Assembly (NCBI GenBank): GCA_021324635.1
Contig: JAJPIS010000021.1
Coordinates: 25,552 to 89,551, forward strand
DNA from: Gemmatimonadota bacterium
Lineage (GTDB): Bacteria; Gemmatimonadota; Gemmatimonadetes; Gemmatimonadales; Gemmatimonadaceae
Length of the DNA: 64,000 nt
Reading direction: 5' to 3'
The position numbers and the translations under genes are program-made. Of the stretch, positions 1 to 8,715 are shown piece by piece (the first letter of the stretch is position 1; each line of letters begins with the position of its first letter). The notes under the pieces were generated by a model. That model saw only the letters and a program-made list of their open reading frames with translations, was not told the origin of the DNA and made no database searches.

Positions 1-1
1 C

Positions 2-1285
2 GCGGAGGGCGATGACCTGTCGGGCGAGCCGCCGATCGCGGGGCACATGGTCGGCTGGGCCGCCGGCCCCACAGCGCATTCCCCCATCGACTCGGCGGAC
101 GATCTCGACGCGTTACGGGCACGGGTGATCGCGGAGCCGGAGAACTGGGAGCTTCGCCGGCGACTGGCCGAGGCACTGCTCGACGCAGGCGACCACGCCG
201 GCGGGCTTCAGGCGCTCGAGGCGACGATGATCGGGCTCGAACGGGCCCACGACCTGGAAGGCGCACGCGCGGTCGCTGATGAGATCATCCGACTGAACCC
301 GAACTCGGTCCGCTACCACCAGAAGCGCGTCGAGTACGCCTTTCGCAGCAACGACCGGGTGCACCTCCCGGACTCGTATCTGGAGCTGGCGGACGCGCTC
401 TTCCGCGCCGGACAGACCGACAAGGCGCGCGCCGTCTACCATCGCGTCCTCGAGCTGGCTCCGAGCGACCCCCGAGCGCAGGCCGCCCTGAGCACGTTCG
501 GCGATATCAGTGACCCGGCCCCGCCCGAGGCAGCGCCGCCGGTCGCCGCGCCGCCGGCAGTGCCGGCACAGGCGGCGCGGCCACAGGCCGTCCTGCCGCA
601 GGTCGGGCCGCCCCAGGGTGTGCCGCCAGACCTCGCCCCTGCCCCCGCCCCGTCACCGCCGGCCGCCCCCCGACCCGACGCAGCCGGCCGGCCCCGGGCG
701 GCGCCGGCTCGCCCGTCCGCGCCCGCCGTGGCGGCTCCGGCCGAGGCCTCGGACGACGGCTATGTGAACCTCGGGGAGTGGCTTCGCGACGAGGAGCAGC
801 CGCGGTCGACCCGGATGGTGGTCGAGCAGGAGCAGCCCACGGGGGACGAGGCGGCCGATTTCGCCGACATGCTGCGGAAGTTCAAGCAGGGAATCGCCGA
901 GAATGTGGGCGAGGAAGACCATGACAGCCATTACGATCTGGGCGTCGCGTACAAGGAGATGGGACTCGTCGACGAGGCGATCGCCGAGTTTCAGAAGGCC
1001 CTGCGCGGGCCCCATCACCGGCCGCGGGCCTACGAGGCGTTGGGGCAGTGCTTCCTCGAGAAGGAGCAGTACCGCGTCGCCGCGACGATCCTGAGCCGGG
1101 CGCTGACCGAGCCGGGGGTCACGGATGACCAACTGGTGGGCGTGCTCTATCTTCTTGGCTATGCTTCCGAGGCTCTCACGCAGTGGGATGCCGCAGTGGC
1201 CTACTATCAACGCGTATTTGCCGTGGATATCGAATTCCGTGATGCGGCGCAGCGGCTCGCGATGCTCGAGCGGGCGCCTCGGTGA
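2..1285 (+). CDS. TPR-repeat protein, 5' end outside the window
   Basis: The reading frame is open back to base 2, and the residues before the first in-window ATG (47) read like ordinary protein, so the gene probably starts upstream. The visible part has helical TPR-like repeats at both ends (about residues 20-150 and 285-400 counted from the ATG at 47), with the typical spacing of A, L and Y and the phrase LGVAYKEMGLVDEAIAEFQKAL. A long proline/alanine-rich linker separates them. I see no signal peptide or enzymatic motif. TPR proteins act as scaffolds, so a partner-binding role is an inference. The stop overlaps the GTG start of the prenyl synthase gene as GTGA, suggesting translational coupling. 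A proline-rich TPR protein of similar architecture lies at 5095-7062. Confidence 0.8.
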   Translation, partial: AEGDDLSGEPPIAGHMVGWAAGPTAHSPIDSADDLDALRARVIAEPENWELRRRLAEALLDAGDHAGGLQALEATMIGLERAHDLEGARAVADEIIRLNPNSVRYHQKRVEYAFRSNDRVHLPDSYLELADALFRAGQTDKARAVYHRVLELAPSDPRAQAALSTFGDISDPAPPEAAPPVAAPPAVPAQAARPQAVLPQVGPPQGVPPDLAPAPAPSPPAAPRPDAAGRPRAAPARPSAPAVAAPAEASDDGYVNLGEWLRDEEQPRSTRMVVEQEQPTGDEAADFADMLRKFKQGIAENVGEEDHDSHYDLGVAYKEMGLVDEAIAEFQKALRGPHHRPRAYEALGQCFLEKEQYRVAATILSRALTEPGVTDDQLVGVLYLLGYASEALTQWDAAVAYYQRVFAVDIEFRDAAQRLAMLERAPR

Positions 1286-2328
1286 CGATGCGCGCACCTC
1301 TCCCAGCCGCCGGCGATGGCGCCCGCGCGCAGCTGCGGCGCGCCACGAGCCGGCACGTGCCGTCGCTATCGGCCATCCAGGCGCCGGTGCTCGGCGATCT
1401 CGAGCGCGTCCGCCAGGAGCTCTGGCGGATCGTCGATGACGACTCGCCGCTGATCGGGGGCGTCAACCGGCACCTCATGGGGATGAAGGGGAAGCTGTTC
1501 CGGCCGACGCTCGTGCTCCTGTCGAACGCCGTTGCCGGTCGGCCCGCTCCGCTCGCGACGACGCTCGCTGCCGTGCTCGAGCTCATGCACGTGGCGACCC
1601 TCGTGCACGACGATGCGGTCGACCACTCGGTGCTCCGGCGAGGCATGCCGACGCTGAACGCGGTCTTCAGCAGTCAGATCTCGGTCATTGCCGGGGACTT
1701 CCTCTACCTGCGGGCGCTGCGCGAGCTCGCGCGGTTGGGCGACCTGGACGCCCTGCGCGTGCTCACGGACGCCTCGGTGCAGATGACGCGGGGCGAGCTG
1801 CTCCAGCTCACCAGCGGGGATCCGCTCGAGTTCACCGAACGCGACTACGAGGCGCTGATCGAGGCGAAGACCGGGTCGCTGTTCTGGGCCGCGTGTACGC
1901 TCGGCGCGCTCTGTGGCGCACCCGAGCATCGACCGGCGCTGTCCCGCTATGGCCTGCGCCTCGGGATGGCGTTCCAGGTGGTCGACGATCTGCTCGACTA
2001 CACGGCGGACCAGGAGGAGACAGGGAAGCCGAGCGGGCTCGATCTCCGGGAGCGGAAGATGACGTTGCCGCTCATTGCCGCATTGCGGACCATGGACTCG
2101 GCGGCGCGTGGCCGCGTCGAGTCCTTTTTCGCCGCCGAGACGAGCACGGACGGCGACATCCAGGAGATCATCGCGCTGGCGGAGGCCCACGGCGGGCTCG
2201 CGTACGCCCGGCATCGGAGCGAGACGCTCGCCCAGGAGGCGGAGGAGGCGCTCGCCGAACTGCCGCCGACGCCCGCCCGAGGTGCGCTCTACGACGCGCT
2301 GACGTACGTGCTGGAGCGCCGCTCATGA
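1282..2328 (+). CDS. trans-polyprenyl diphosphate synthase (class I isoprenoid synthase)
   Basis: It condenses isopentenyl diphosphate units onto an allylic diphosphate to give a long all-trans chain, normally the side chain of menaquinone or ubiquinone. The 348 residues match the family length. Visible motifs are GKLFRPTLVLL, the first aspartate-rich motif DDAVD (residues 110-114), the second DDLLD (235-239), and GLDLRERKMTLPLI after it. The start is GTG at 1282, overlapping the upstream stop; an ATG two codons later is an alternative. Chain length cannot be told from sequence alone. The IspB/HepT-like grouping rests on the overall pattern. If this were the cell's carrier-lipid enzyme it would feed the polysaccharide locus, but undecaprenyl synthases are cis enzymes of another family, so that is unlikely. 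Confidence 0.92.
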   Translation: MTMRAPLPAAGDGARAQLRRATSRHVPSLSAIQAPVLGDLERVRQELWRIVDDDSPLIGGVNRHLMGMKGKLFRPTLVLLSNAVAGRPAPLATTLAAVLELMHVATLVHDDAVDHSVLRRGMPTLNAVFSSQISVIAGDFLYLRALRELARLGDLDALRVLTDASVQMTRGELLQLTSGDPLEFTERDYEALIEAKTGSLFWAACTLGALCGAPEHRPALSRYGLRLGMAFQVVDDLLDYTADQEETGKPSGLDLRERKMTLPLIAALRTMDSAARGRVESFFAAETSTDGDIQEIIALAEAHGGLAYARHRSETLAQEAEEALAELPPTPARGALYDALTYVLERRS

Positions 2329-2395
2329 GCGTCGTCGGACACGCCCCGGGCGCCGGGGACCGACGGGCGTCGGCCGCCGGTCCGGATCGGCGCTG

Positions 2396-2677
2396 ATGCC
2401 GCCGCGAGGGTCATCGAGGCACCGGCCGCTGTTCCACGCGGTGGTACTCGCGTGTGGGTTCATCGTCGGCGGGTTCATGACGCAGTTCGCCCGACGCTTC
2501 CTGCCGGCCGGCGCGGTGAAGGAGTTCCTCACGACGGGCGTCACGCCGACGTTCGGCCCGTTTCAGCTCGATCTCGTTATCTTACGATTTGGCCTCGGCC
2601 CGCTCGCGCTCGATGTGTGTCTGTTGAGCCTCGTGGGAGTGCTCGTTGCGTACCTGATCGCGCGCTCACTTTTCTGA
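2396..2677 (+). CDS. DUF4321 family small membrane protein
   Basis: A 93-residue protein with a basic N-terminus, a hydrophobic segment near residues 14-30, and a second one near 72-92. Between them is the pattern FQLDLVILRFGLGPLALDV, which I recognise from DUF4321, a family of short bacterial membrane proteins of unknown function. It sits 67 bases after the prenyl synthase and 45 bases before tatA, so all three may be co-transcribed. No function can be assigned. The main uncertainty is whether the ATG at 2396 or one further in is used, because no strong ribosome site is visible. Confidence 0.75.
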   Translation: MPPRGSSRHRPLFHAVVLACGFIVGGFMTQFARRFLPAGAVKEFLTTGVTPTFGPFQLDLVILRFGLGPLALDVCLLSLVGVLVAYLIARSLF

Positions 2678-2722
2678 TCCGGGGCCGGACCGGTCCTCGG
2701 CCGTCCAACGGGAGGCGCTCCC

Positions 2723-3007
2723 ATGTTTGGTGAGATCGGCTTCGAGAAGCTCCTACTCATCGTTTTCATCGTCGTGCTGCTGTTCGGCGCGCGGAAGATT
2801 CCCGAGCTCGCGGGGTCGATGGGGAAGGGCATTCGCGAGTTCAAGCGAAACCTGGCGGATCCGGACCGCGCCGCACGCGGGACGTCGGCGCTGCGCGATG
2901 CGCCGGAAACCGATCGGATGACCCCCCCGACGACGCGTCAGGACTTCTCGACGCCGGCCGTCCGGGACGACCCGTCGCGACAGGATCCGAAGCGCCTGCT
3001 CGGCTGA
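2723..3007 (+). CDS. tatA: Sec-independent translocase subunit TatA/TatE
   Basis: A 94-residue protein with the standard TatA plan: a short periplasmic N-terminus, one membrane helix (about residues 7-20), the FG hinge (FGARKIPEL), an amphipathic helix (GSMGKGIREFKRNL) and a polar unstructured tail. TatA forms the oligomeric pore component of the twin-arginine pathway, which exports folded proteins. A good ribosome site (GGGAGG) precedes the ATG. No tatB or tatC is in the window. A single TatA-like protein can also serve the TatB role in organisms that lack a separate TatB. Confidence 0.93.
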   Translation: MFGEIGFEKLLLIVFIVVLLFGARKIPELAGSMGKGIREFKRNLADPDRAARGTSALRDAPETDRMTPPTTRQDFSTPAVRDDPSRQDPKRLLG

Positions 3008-3037
3008 TCGACGCGGCGACGCCGGTCGACGGGGCGC

Positions 3038-4867
3038 CTACGTCGTGGCGCGGCGGGCGGCGGCCTCGACCACCTTGCGATTGTCGGTGATCTTGGCCAC
3101 CTCGCGGAGATCGGTCAGGAACTCCTCGACGCGCTGGCGCTGAAGGTCGCGGACGACCGTCTGGCGTTGCGTGGCCTTCTGCTTGAGCCAGGCGGCGCTA
3201 TCGGCCGGGACTCGCCGGTCCACGTGGAGGACGTATACGCTGCTCGCCGCCTCGACCGGCAGGCTCACGGCGCCGACCGGCAGGGCAAACGCCGCCCCGA
3301 CGACCTCGTTCATGCGACCGATCTCCGGCACGTAACTCGTCGGTGTGAACGGCGGCGACGTCGTCACCGTGAGCTTCGCCGCCTTGGCCGCCTCCGAGAG
3401 CGAGGTCGCGGCCGCCTTGGACGCGAACTCCCGCGCCGGACCGGCCGCGATCGCGTCGAGCGCCTTCTCCTGGGCCACGAGTCGTCGGAGCGTCGCCCTG
3501 TCCTGCTCGAACGAGGGAAGCCCGCCCGGCGTGAGGGAGTCGAGGCGCGCGAGGTAGTAGCCGTCGGGCGCGTCGAACAACTCGCTCGTCTCGCCCGGCG
3601 TGGCGCCGCCCAAGGCCCACGTGCCGACGCTCGGGATCTGCCGGCCGTCCGCAAAGAGTGGCACGCCCTCGGTCACATGGGCGGAGATCGGCGTGAGGTG
3701 CAGCTCCGTGGCCGCCCGGTCGAATTGCGCCGGCACCTCCGCCTGGGCCGCCGCCCGCTCGAGGGAGTCGGCCCGTGCGTTCACCCGCTCGGCCGACGAG
3801 TCGCTCTGCTGGATGCGCAGCAGGATGTGACTGAAGAGCGCCGAGTCCCCCTGCCGCTGGTCCATCTTGATCAGGTGATAGCCGAACGGCGTGAGCACGG
3901 GACGAGAGACCTCGCCCGGCTTGAGCGCCCAGGCTGCCGCCTCGAACTCGGGAACGAAGCGGCCGCGCTTTCCCCAGCCGAGCGACCCGCCGTTGACGGC
4001 CGAAGCCGAGTCGGACGACTCGCGTTTGGCCGCGTCGGTGAAGCTCGCGCCCTTCTCGATCGAGTCACGGAGCGCGACGGCGTGCGCCAGTGTCGCGGCG
4101 CTGTCGGCGTGCGAGATCACGCGGGGGATGACGAGCAGCGAGACGACGGCCTGCCCCTTTCGCGTCAGCTCCTCCCGATGCTTGTCGTAGTAGGCGCGAA
4201 GCTCGGCGTCGGTCACCGAGGCGGCGGCCAGGCGCGCCGAGTCCGGGGCGAAGCGCACGTACGAGATCTGCGCCGTGTCGTGTGTGTCGTGCCACAGGTT
4301 CCAGAGGAGCTGGTCGGTCACGTACACGCCCGAGGCCACCTGCTCGTAGAGCTTTTCCCGGGGGATGTCCTGTCGGTAGAGCGCCTCGAGGCCGTTCAGC
4401 ATCCCGTTTTGCTTGGCCATCGGGCTCGTCAGGAACCGCAGGTACTTCTGCTGGTCGAACCGTCCGTCCGTCTGGAGCTGCGGCGCGCTCATGAGCTCGG
4501 GCGGCGGACTCGTGCGCGCGGCCTCGATCACCTCGGCGTCGGAGACCCCGATATGCCGGCGGGCCAGCTCCTGGTCGAGCAGGATGTTGGCGACGAGCTC
4601 ATCGAACGTCCGATCCTCGAGCTGCTTCTGCTCATCGAGCGTCAGCGGACGTCCCAGGCGCTGGTTCGCTTCGGCCGACCGCTGCGACAGGACGCGCTGC
4701 CATTCCGCGACCGGGATATCCCTGCCGTTGACCGTCGCAATCGATGAGGTGGCCGTCGGGCGACCCCCGGACAGGCCGGAGGTCTGGTAGACGAGAAAGC
4801 CGAGAATGAAGAACGCCGCGATGATGACCCAGATGTACTTGGCAGCGCTCCGCATCGTTTGCAACAC
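3038..4867 (-). CDS. membrane-anchored parvulin-type peptidyl-prolyl isomerase (PpiD/SurA-like)
   Basis: A periplasmic folding factor predicted from a cytosolic N-terminus, one membrane helix (about residues 11-27, YIWVIIAAFFILGFLVY), a SurA-N-like helical region (about 45-210), and a parvulin domain (about 240-340) with GGSLGW and FGYHLIK. A long C-terminal region resembles a second, degenerate rotamase domain. The length (609 residues) fits PpiD. I chose the GTG at 4867 because AAGGAG lies 8 bases upstream and the protein then begins MLQTMR as in PpiD proteins. A longer frame to 4960 exists but has no support. It is divergent from the TPR gene at 5095, with a promoter-like pair of hexamers between them. 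Confidence 0.9.
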   Translation of the reverse strand: MLQTMRSAAKYIWVIIAAFFILGFLVYQTSGLSGGRPTATSSIATVNGRDIPVAEWQRVLSQRSAEANQRLGRPLTLDEQKQLEDRTFDELVANILLDQELARRHIGVSDAEVIEAARTSPPPELMSAPQLQTDGRFDQQKYLRFLTSPMAKQNGMLNGLEALYRQDIPREKLYEQVASGVYVTDQLLWNLWHDTHDTAQISYVRFAPDSARLAAASVTDAELRAYYDKHREELTRKGQAVVSLLVIPRVISHADSAATLAHAVALRDSIEKGASFTDAAKRESSDSASAVNGGSLGWGKRGRFVPEFEAAAWALKPGEVSRPVLTPFGYHLIKMDQRQGDSALFSHILLRIQQSDSSAERVNARADSLERAAAQAEVPAQFDRAATELHLTPISAHVTEGVPLFADGRQIPSVGTWALGGATPGETSELFDAPDGYYLARLDSLTPGGLPSFEQDRATLRRLVAQEKALDAIAAGPAREFASKAAATSLSEAAKAAKLTVTTSPPFTPTSYVPEIGRMNEVVGAAFALPVGAVSLPVEAASSVYVLHVDRRVPADSAAWLKQKATQRQTVVRDLQRQRVEEFLTDLREVAKITDNRKVVEAAARRATT

Positions 4868-4958
4868 AGCGCGGACTCCTTCGACAGTCGCTTTGGATGG
4901 ACCGCGGCCCGCCAGATCGCTTCCTGGAGCCGCGACGGGGCGCCGATGCGCCGCGCGC

Positions 4959-4988
4959 AAGCTACCGGCCGCGAAGGGCTAAGGTCAA
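4959..4988 (-). promoter_or_regulatory. candidate sigma70-type promoter for the parvulin gene
   Basis: Read on the minus strand, TTGACC (4988-4983) is followed after 18 bases by TAGCTT (4964-4959). This would give a leader of roughly 85 bases before the GTG at 4867. It is inferred from hexamers and spacing only. Confidence 0.4.
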
Positions 4989-5018
4989 GAGACCGCGACA
5001 CTTCTGCTGTCACGTCGA

Positions 5019-5048
5019 TTGACGTCGATCGTCCTCGAACAGTATCTT
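5019..5048 (+). promoter_or_regulatory. candidate sigma70-type promoter for the TPR-aroQ operon, with overlapping direct repeat
   Basis: TTGACG (5019-5024) is followed after 18 bases by TATCTT (5043-5048), about 40 bases before the ATG at 5095. Two copies of ACGTCGAT (5012-5019 and 5022-5029), spaced exactly 10 bases apart, overlap the -35 element. That is the kind of same-face direct repeat used by activators or repressors. No regulator is identified. Confidence 0.5.
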
Positions 5049-5094
5049 CCCCCGTCCGCGGCCGCCCGGTGCGCGGCGCACCCGAGGGCACTCG

Positions 5095-7062
5095 ATGGCC
5101 AGCTCCCCCCGGATTGAGGAACTCGAAAAGAAGTTCAACGAGAATCCCCGCCGCTATTTCGCGCCCCTCGCGAACGAGTATCGCAAAGCGGGGGATCTCG
5201 AGCAGGCGATCTCGATCTGTCGGACCTACGTGCCCCAGCAACCCGCGCACATGAGCGGGCATATCGTGTTCGGACAGGCCCTCTTCGAGACCGGCGAGCA
5301 CGATGAAGCCCGGGGCGTGTTCGAGGCCGCGCTGGCCCTGGATCCCGAGAACCTGATCGCGCTCCGCCATCTGGGTGACATCGCCGCGTCGCGTGGCGAG
5401 ACAGTGGCGGCGCGAAGCTGGTACCAGCGGGTCCTCGACGCGGACCCCCGCAACGACGAAGTGACGGCACTCCTGGCGTCGCTCGACGCAGCCGACGGCA
5501 CGAACGGCCGGGCCGGCGTGTCCGACCAGGCGGGGATGAGCTGGGCCGACCTCAACCCCGAGCGCACGCTCGAGTTGCCCCCCGAACTCCTCGCGACCGG
5601 AGCGGGCGCGGCGGAGTCCAACGGCGCGGCAACCGGTGCCGATGCCAGCGCAGGTGGCGGCGACACCCCACCGGCACCGAGCGCCCCGCTCATCGGCGCG
5701 TTGGACCAGATCCCACCGCCACCGCCGCCGGCGATGCTGGGCGACGACTGGCCACATCTCGCGCCCGCGGCGACCGCACGGGAGTCCGTCCCGGCGGCGG
5801 AGCCGCCGCCCAGGGAGCGGAGCGCGACTTCAGTCATGGACGCGTCGGCCCACGAGAGCGGTGGGACCCTCGACGTCGTGAGCGGCACCGCGGGGGTCGA
5901 CATGATGGAGCTCTCCCCGCCGGTGCCGGGGGGCGCCACGGACGCGGGAGCCGGAGCGGCCCCGCCGTTTTCGGGCGTCATGCCCCCGCCGCTCGACCCG
6001 ACCCCGGCCGCGTTCGTCACCGAGACGATGGCGGAGCTGTACCTCCAGCAGGGCTTTCACGACGAGGCGCTGAACGTCTATCGGCAGTTGGCGGCGCAGC
6101 ACCCGGCGGATACGATGCTGCGGGAGCGCATCGACCAGCTCGAGCGGAGCATGCGGTCGGGGCTCGGCGGCTCGGACTCCGTGACGTCCGGCGCCCAGCC
6201 GGGAGACCGTGCCCCGTCGACGCACTCGATCCGGGCCTTCTTCGGTGAGCTGGCCACCCGCCGGCCCGCGCCCAGGACGAGCGAGTCCGAGCTGCCGAGC
6301 GCCCCGCCTCCGCCGAGCGACCCACTCGCCGAGCGGTTCGCGAGTGGCGAGACGGCGGCCGACGGGGATCATCCGATGGTCGCCGATCGCGACCCGCTGA
6401 TCAGCCGGGACGATGCCATCGATGGCGTCCAGGGCGGGCACATGCCGCCGTGGGTGGTCACGGGGGGCATGGAGGGTGGGGGCGAGGAGGTACCGCCGGA
6501 GACCGGATGGAGCACGGCACGGGACATCGCGCCGGACATGGCATCGGACCCTGCGCCGGCCGGGCCACCGCGCATCGAGCCGCCCGCGATCCCCCTGGCC
6601 GCCGACTCGCGTGAGCCCGGTGGGGATTGGGGGTCGGGATCGGAGGGTGAGGCGAGCGGCGACGGCGGGTCCACGGGCACGGTCGCCGAGCGGCAGCCGA
6701 TGCAAACGGGGTCGGTCGACATCCTCTTCTCCGAGCCGCCCGCCCCGGAGTCCGAGCACGCGGCAGCGACGCTCTCGAGCGCGTTCGGAGGGCCGACGCA
6801 CGTCGCGGCCGCCCAGCCGCCGCTGGCACCCGCGCGGCCGCCGAAGCCCCCGGCGGAGCTCTCGCTCGATCAGATCTTCGGCGAGTCGGCCACGGCGGAG
6901 CCGTCGCGCCGAGAGCCCGGCGCCTTCTCCTTCGATCAGTTTTTCCGCGACGGCACCACCAGTCCGGGCGGGTCACCGTCCGACGGCGGGGCGGAGTCGC
7001 TCGAGAGCGCCAGCGACGCGGAGCAGTTCAGCAGTTGGCTCGCCGGACTGAAGAAGAAATGA
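5095..7062 (+). CDS. large proline-rich TPR protein
   Basis: A 655-residue protein. The N-terminal 140 residues form about three to four TPR units (for example ALFETGEHDEARGVFEAAL and YRKAGDLEQAISICRTYV). A proline/alanine/glycine-rich linker follows, then an isolated TPR-like hairpin near residue 307 (TMAELYLQQGFHDEALNVY), another long disordered region, and a short conserved-looking tail (SLDQIFGES, FSFDQFF, FSSWLAGLKKK). No signal peptide is seen, so it is probably a cytosolic scaffold. The stop overlaps the aroQ start as ATGA. I recall this type of N-terminus from Gemmatimonadota genomes. Its function is unknown, and it resembles the 2-1285 protein in architecture. Confidence 0.85.
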   Translation: MASSPRIEELEKKFNENPRRYFAPLANEYRKAGDLEQAISICRTYVPQQPAHMSGHIVFGQALFETGEHDEARGVFEAALALDPENLIALRHLGDIAASRGETVAARSWYQRVLDADPRNDEVTALLASLDAADGTNGRAGVSDQAGMSWADLNPERTLELPPELLATGAGAAESNGAATGADASAGGGDTPPAPSAPLIGALDQIPPPPPPAMLGDDWPHLAPAATARESVPAAEPPPRERSATSVMDASAHESGGTLDVVSGTAGVDMMELSPPVPGGATDAGAGAAPPFSGVMPPPLDPTPAAFVTETMAELYLQQGFHDEALNVYRQLAAQHPADTMLRERIDQLERSMRSGLGGSDSVTSGAQPGDRAPSTHSIRAFFGELATRRPAPRTSESELPSAPPPPSDPLAERFASGETAADGDHPMVADRDPLISRDDAIDGVQGGHMPPWVVTGGMEGGGEEVPPETGWSTARDIAPDMASDPAPAGPPRIEPPAIPLAADSREPGGDWGSGSEGEASGDGGSTGTVAERQPMQTGSVDILFSEPPAPESEHAAATLSSAFGGPTHVAAAQPPLAPARPPKPPAELSLDQIFGESATAEPSRREPGAFSFDQFFRDGTTSPGGSPSDGGAESLESASDAEQFSSWLAGLKKK

Positions 7063-7556
7063 GGATCGCGGTCCTCAACGGACCGAATCTCAACCTGCTC
7101 GGCACCCGGGAGCCCGCGCTCTACGGCAGCGCGACACTCGCCGACATCGAGCAGCGCCTCCGCGCGCTGGGGCAGGAGATCGGGGCCGAGCTGTCCTTCG
7201 TGCAACGAAACGGCGAGGGCGAGCTGATCGACGCCATTCACGCACTCCGGGGTTCGGCGGCCGGGGCGATCGTCAACGCGGGAGCGTACAGCCACTCGAG
7301 CCTCGCCATTCGCGACGCGCTGGCCGCCGTGGGGCTCCCGTTCGTCGAAGTACACCTGACGAACATCTACGCGCGCGAGCCGGAGCGTCGCCACTCCATG
7401 CTCGCGCCCGCCGCGCGGGCGGTCGTGTGTGGGTTCGGCGCTGCGGGGTACGAGCTGGCGCTGCGCGGGCTGGTGGATCTGCTCTCGGGCGCGAGCGGAC
7501 CGGCGGCCCGCCCCGCACGCGCACCGGCGGCCGGCGCGCGCAGCGGCCGTGGCTGA
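7059..7556 (+). CDS. aroQ: type II 3-dehydroquinate dehydratase
   Basis: It catalyses the third step of the shikimate pathway, 3-dehydroquinate to 3-dehydroshikimate. Family motifs are all present: NGPNLNLLGTREPALYG with the catalytic tyrosine, NGEGELIDAIH, VNAGAYSHSS, and EVHLTNIYAREPERRHS with the catalytic histidine. The start at 7059 overlaps the upstream TGA and gives the usual N-terminus MRIAVLNGPN. The enzyme core ends near residue 146. The last 15-20 residues (alanine, proline and arginine rich) exceed the usual length and overlap the start of the next gene. Type II enzymes are dodecamers and cytosolic. Confidence 0.95.
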   Translation: MRIAVLNGPNLNLLGTREPALYGSATLADIEQRLRALGQEIGAELSFVQRNGEGELIDAIHALRGSAAGAIVNAGAYSHSSLAIRDALAAVGLPFVEVHLTNIYAREPERRHSMLAPAARAVVCGFGAAGYELALRGLVDLLSGASGPAARPARAPAAGARSGRG

Positions 7557-8670
7557 CCGGCGGCCCGCGCGCATCGCGGCGCTCGCCGACGTCATCGCGA
7601 GGGCCGGGCTCGACGGCCTGCTGCTCACGAGTGCGCCGAACATCCGCTACATCACGGGGTTTTCGGGATCGAGCGGACTCGCGTTCGTGAGCGTGCGCGG
7701 CGAGGCGCTGGTGGTGACCGACTTCCGGTACCAGACGCAGGCGGCCGACGAGGTCGGGGACCTCGCGCGCGTGATCATCGAGTCGCAGAGCCTGTGGAGC
7801 GCGCTCTGGCAGCACCTCCCGTCGCTCGCGTACGTCGAGGTGGTCGGCTTCGAGTCGGCGCACCTCCTGCACCGGGATTTCCAGCGCCTGCTGGACGGGG
7901 CCGGCCCGGCCGCGGTCGGCGGGAGCGGGGCCACCCGGTGGCAGTGGCGTCCGACGGTCGATCTGGTGGAAGGATTGCGGGAGCGGAAGGACGCGGACGA
8001 GCTGGCGCGGATCAGGGACGCCGCGGACGTGGCCGGCCGGGCCCTCGCACGAACCCTCGCCGACGTCCGGGCCGGCCAGACGGAGCTGGCGATCGCCGGG
8101 ATGCTGGAGCGCGCGCTCCGGGAGGAGGGGTCGGAGGCGTTCCCGTTCCCGACGATCGTCGCTTCGGGGCCGCGCTCGGCGCTGCCGCACGCCGCCACCT
8201 CGCGCCGCGCGGTGGCTCGTGGCGACTTCCTCCTGCTGGATTTCGGGGCATCGGTCGGCGGCTACTGCTCCGACGTGACCCGCACGGTGACCATCGGACC
8301 GCCCGACGGGGAGCAGCGCGAGGTGTACGAGGTGGTCCGGGGCGCCAACGAGCTGGCGACGGCGCAGGTTCGGGCCGGGATGCGGGGCAGGGATGCCGAC
8401 GCCGTCGCGCGTGAGTACATTGATCGCCGCGGCTACGGGGAGGCGTTCGGGCACAGCCTGGGGCATGGGCTGGGGCTCGAGGTGCACGAGGCTCCGCGCC
8501 TCTCACGGACCGCCGACGCCGTGCTCGCCGCGGGGGCTGTCGTGACGATCGAACCGGGGATCTACCGCCCTGGCTGGGGCGGCGTTCGCATCGAGGATGA
8601 CGTGCACCTGGACGCGACGGGCACCGACGTGCTGACCCGCTTTCCGCGGGACCTGTTGGTCATCGACTGA
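7549..8670 (+). CDS. M24-family Xaa-Pro aminopeptidase-like metallopeptidase
   Basis: A cytosolic dinuclear-metal peptidase expected to release an N-terminal residue preceding proline. The N-terminal creatinase-like domain (about residues 1-130) contains ITGFSGSSGLAFVS. The C-terminal pita-bread domain carries all five metal ligands: D in LLDFGA (about 231), D in CSDVTRT (about 242), H in GHGLGLEVHE, E in TIEPGIY (about 335) and E in VRIEDDV (about 348). I place the start at GTG 7549, giving 373 residues and an 8-base overlap with aroQ. A longer open frame to 7429 is only aroQ read in another frame. Subtype (PepP, PepQ or YpdF-like) is not determined. Confidence 0.9.
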   Translation: MADRRPARIAALADVIARAGLDGLLLTSAPNIRYITGFSGSSGLAFVSVRGEALVVTDFRYQTQAADEVGDLARVIIESQSLWSALWQHLPSLAYVEVVGFESAHLLHRDFQRLLDGAGPAAVGGSGATRWQWRPTVDLVEGLRERKDADELARIRDAADVAGRALARTLADVRAGQTELAIAGMLERALREEGSEAFPFPTIVASGPRSALPHAATSRRAVARGDFLLLDFGASVGGYCSDVTRTVTIGPPDGEQREVYEVVRGANELATAQVRAGMRGRDADAVAREYIDRRGYGEAFGHSLGHGLGLEVHEAPRLSRTADAVLAAGAVVTIEPGIYRPGWGGVRIEDDVHLDATGTDVLTRFPRDLLVID

Positions 8671-8677
8671 TCGCCGT

Positions 8678-8704
8678 GCGGCGGTCCGGACGGACGTCCG
8701 CCGC
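8678..8704 (+). terminator. GC hairpin after the peptidase gene, possible weak terminator
   Basis: GCGGCGG (8678-8684) can pair with CCGCCGC (8698-8704) around a 13-base loop, starting 8 bases after the stop codon. There is no T run, so intrinsic termination is doubtful. Confidence 0.25.
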
Positions 8705-8715
8705 GGGGCGGCTCG

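Noticed and set aside
7429..7548. Upstream extension of the Xaa-Pro peptidase frame.
   Set aside because: The sequence encodes the aroQ C-terminus in another frame, and the peptidase family begins near the GTG at 7549.
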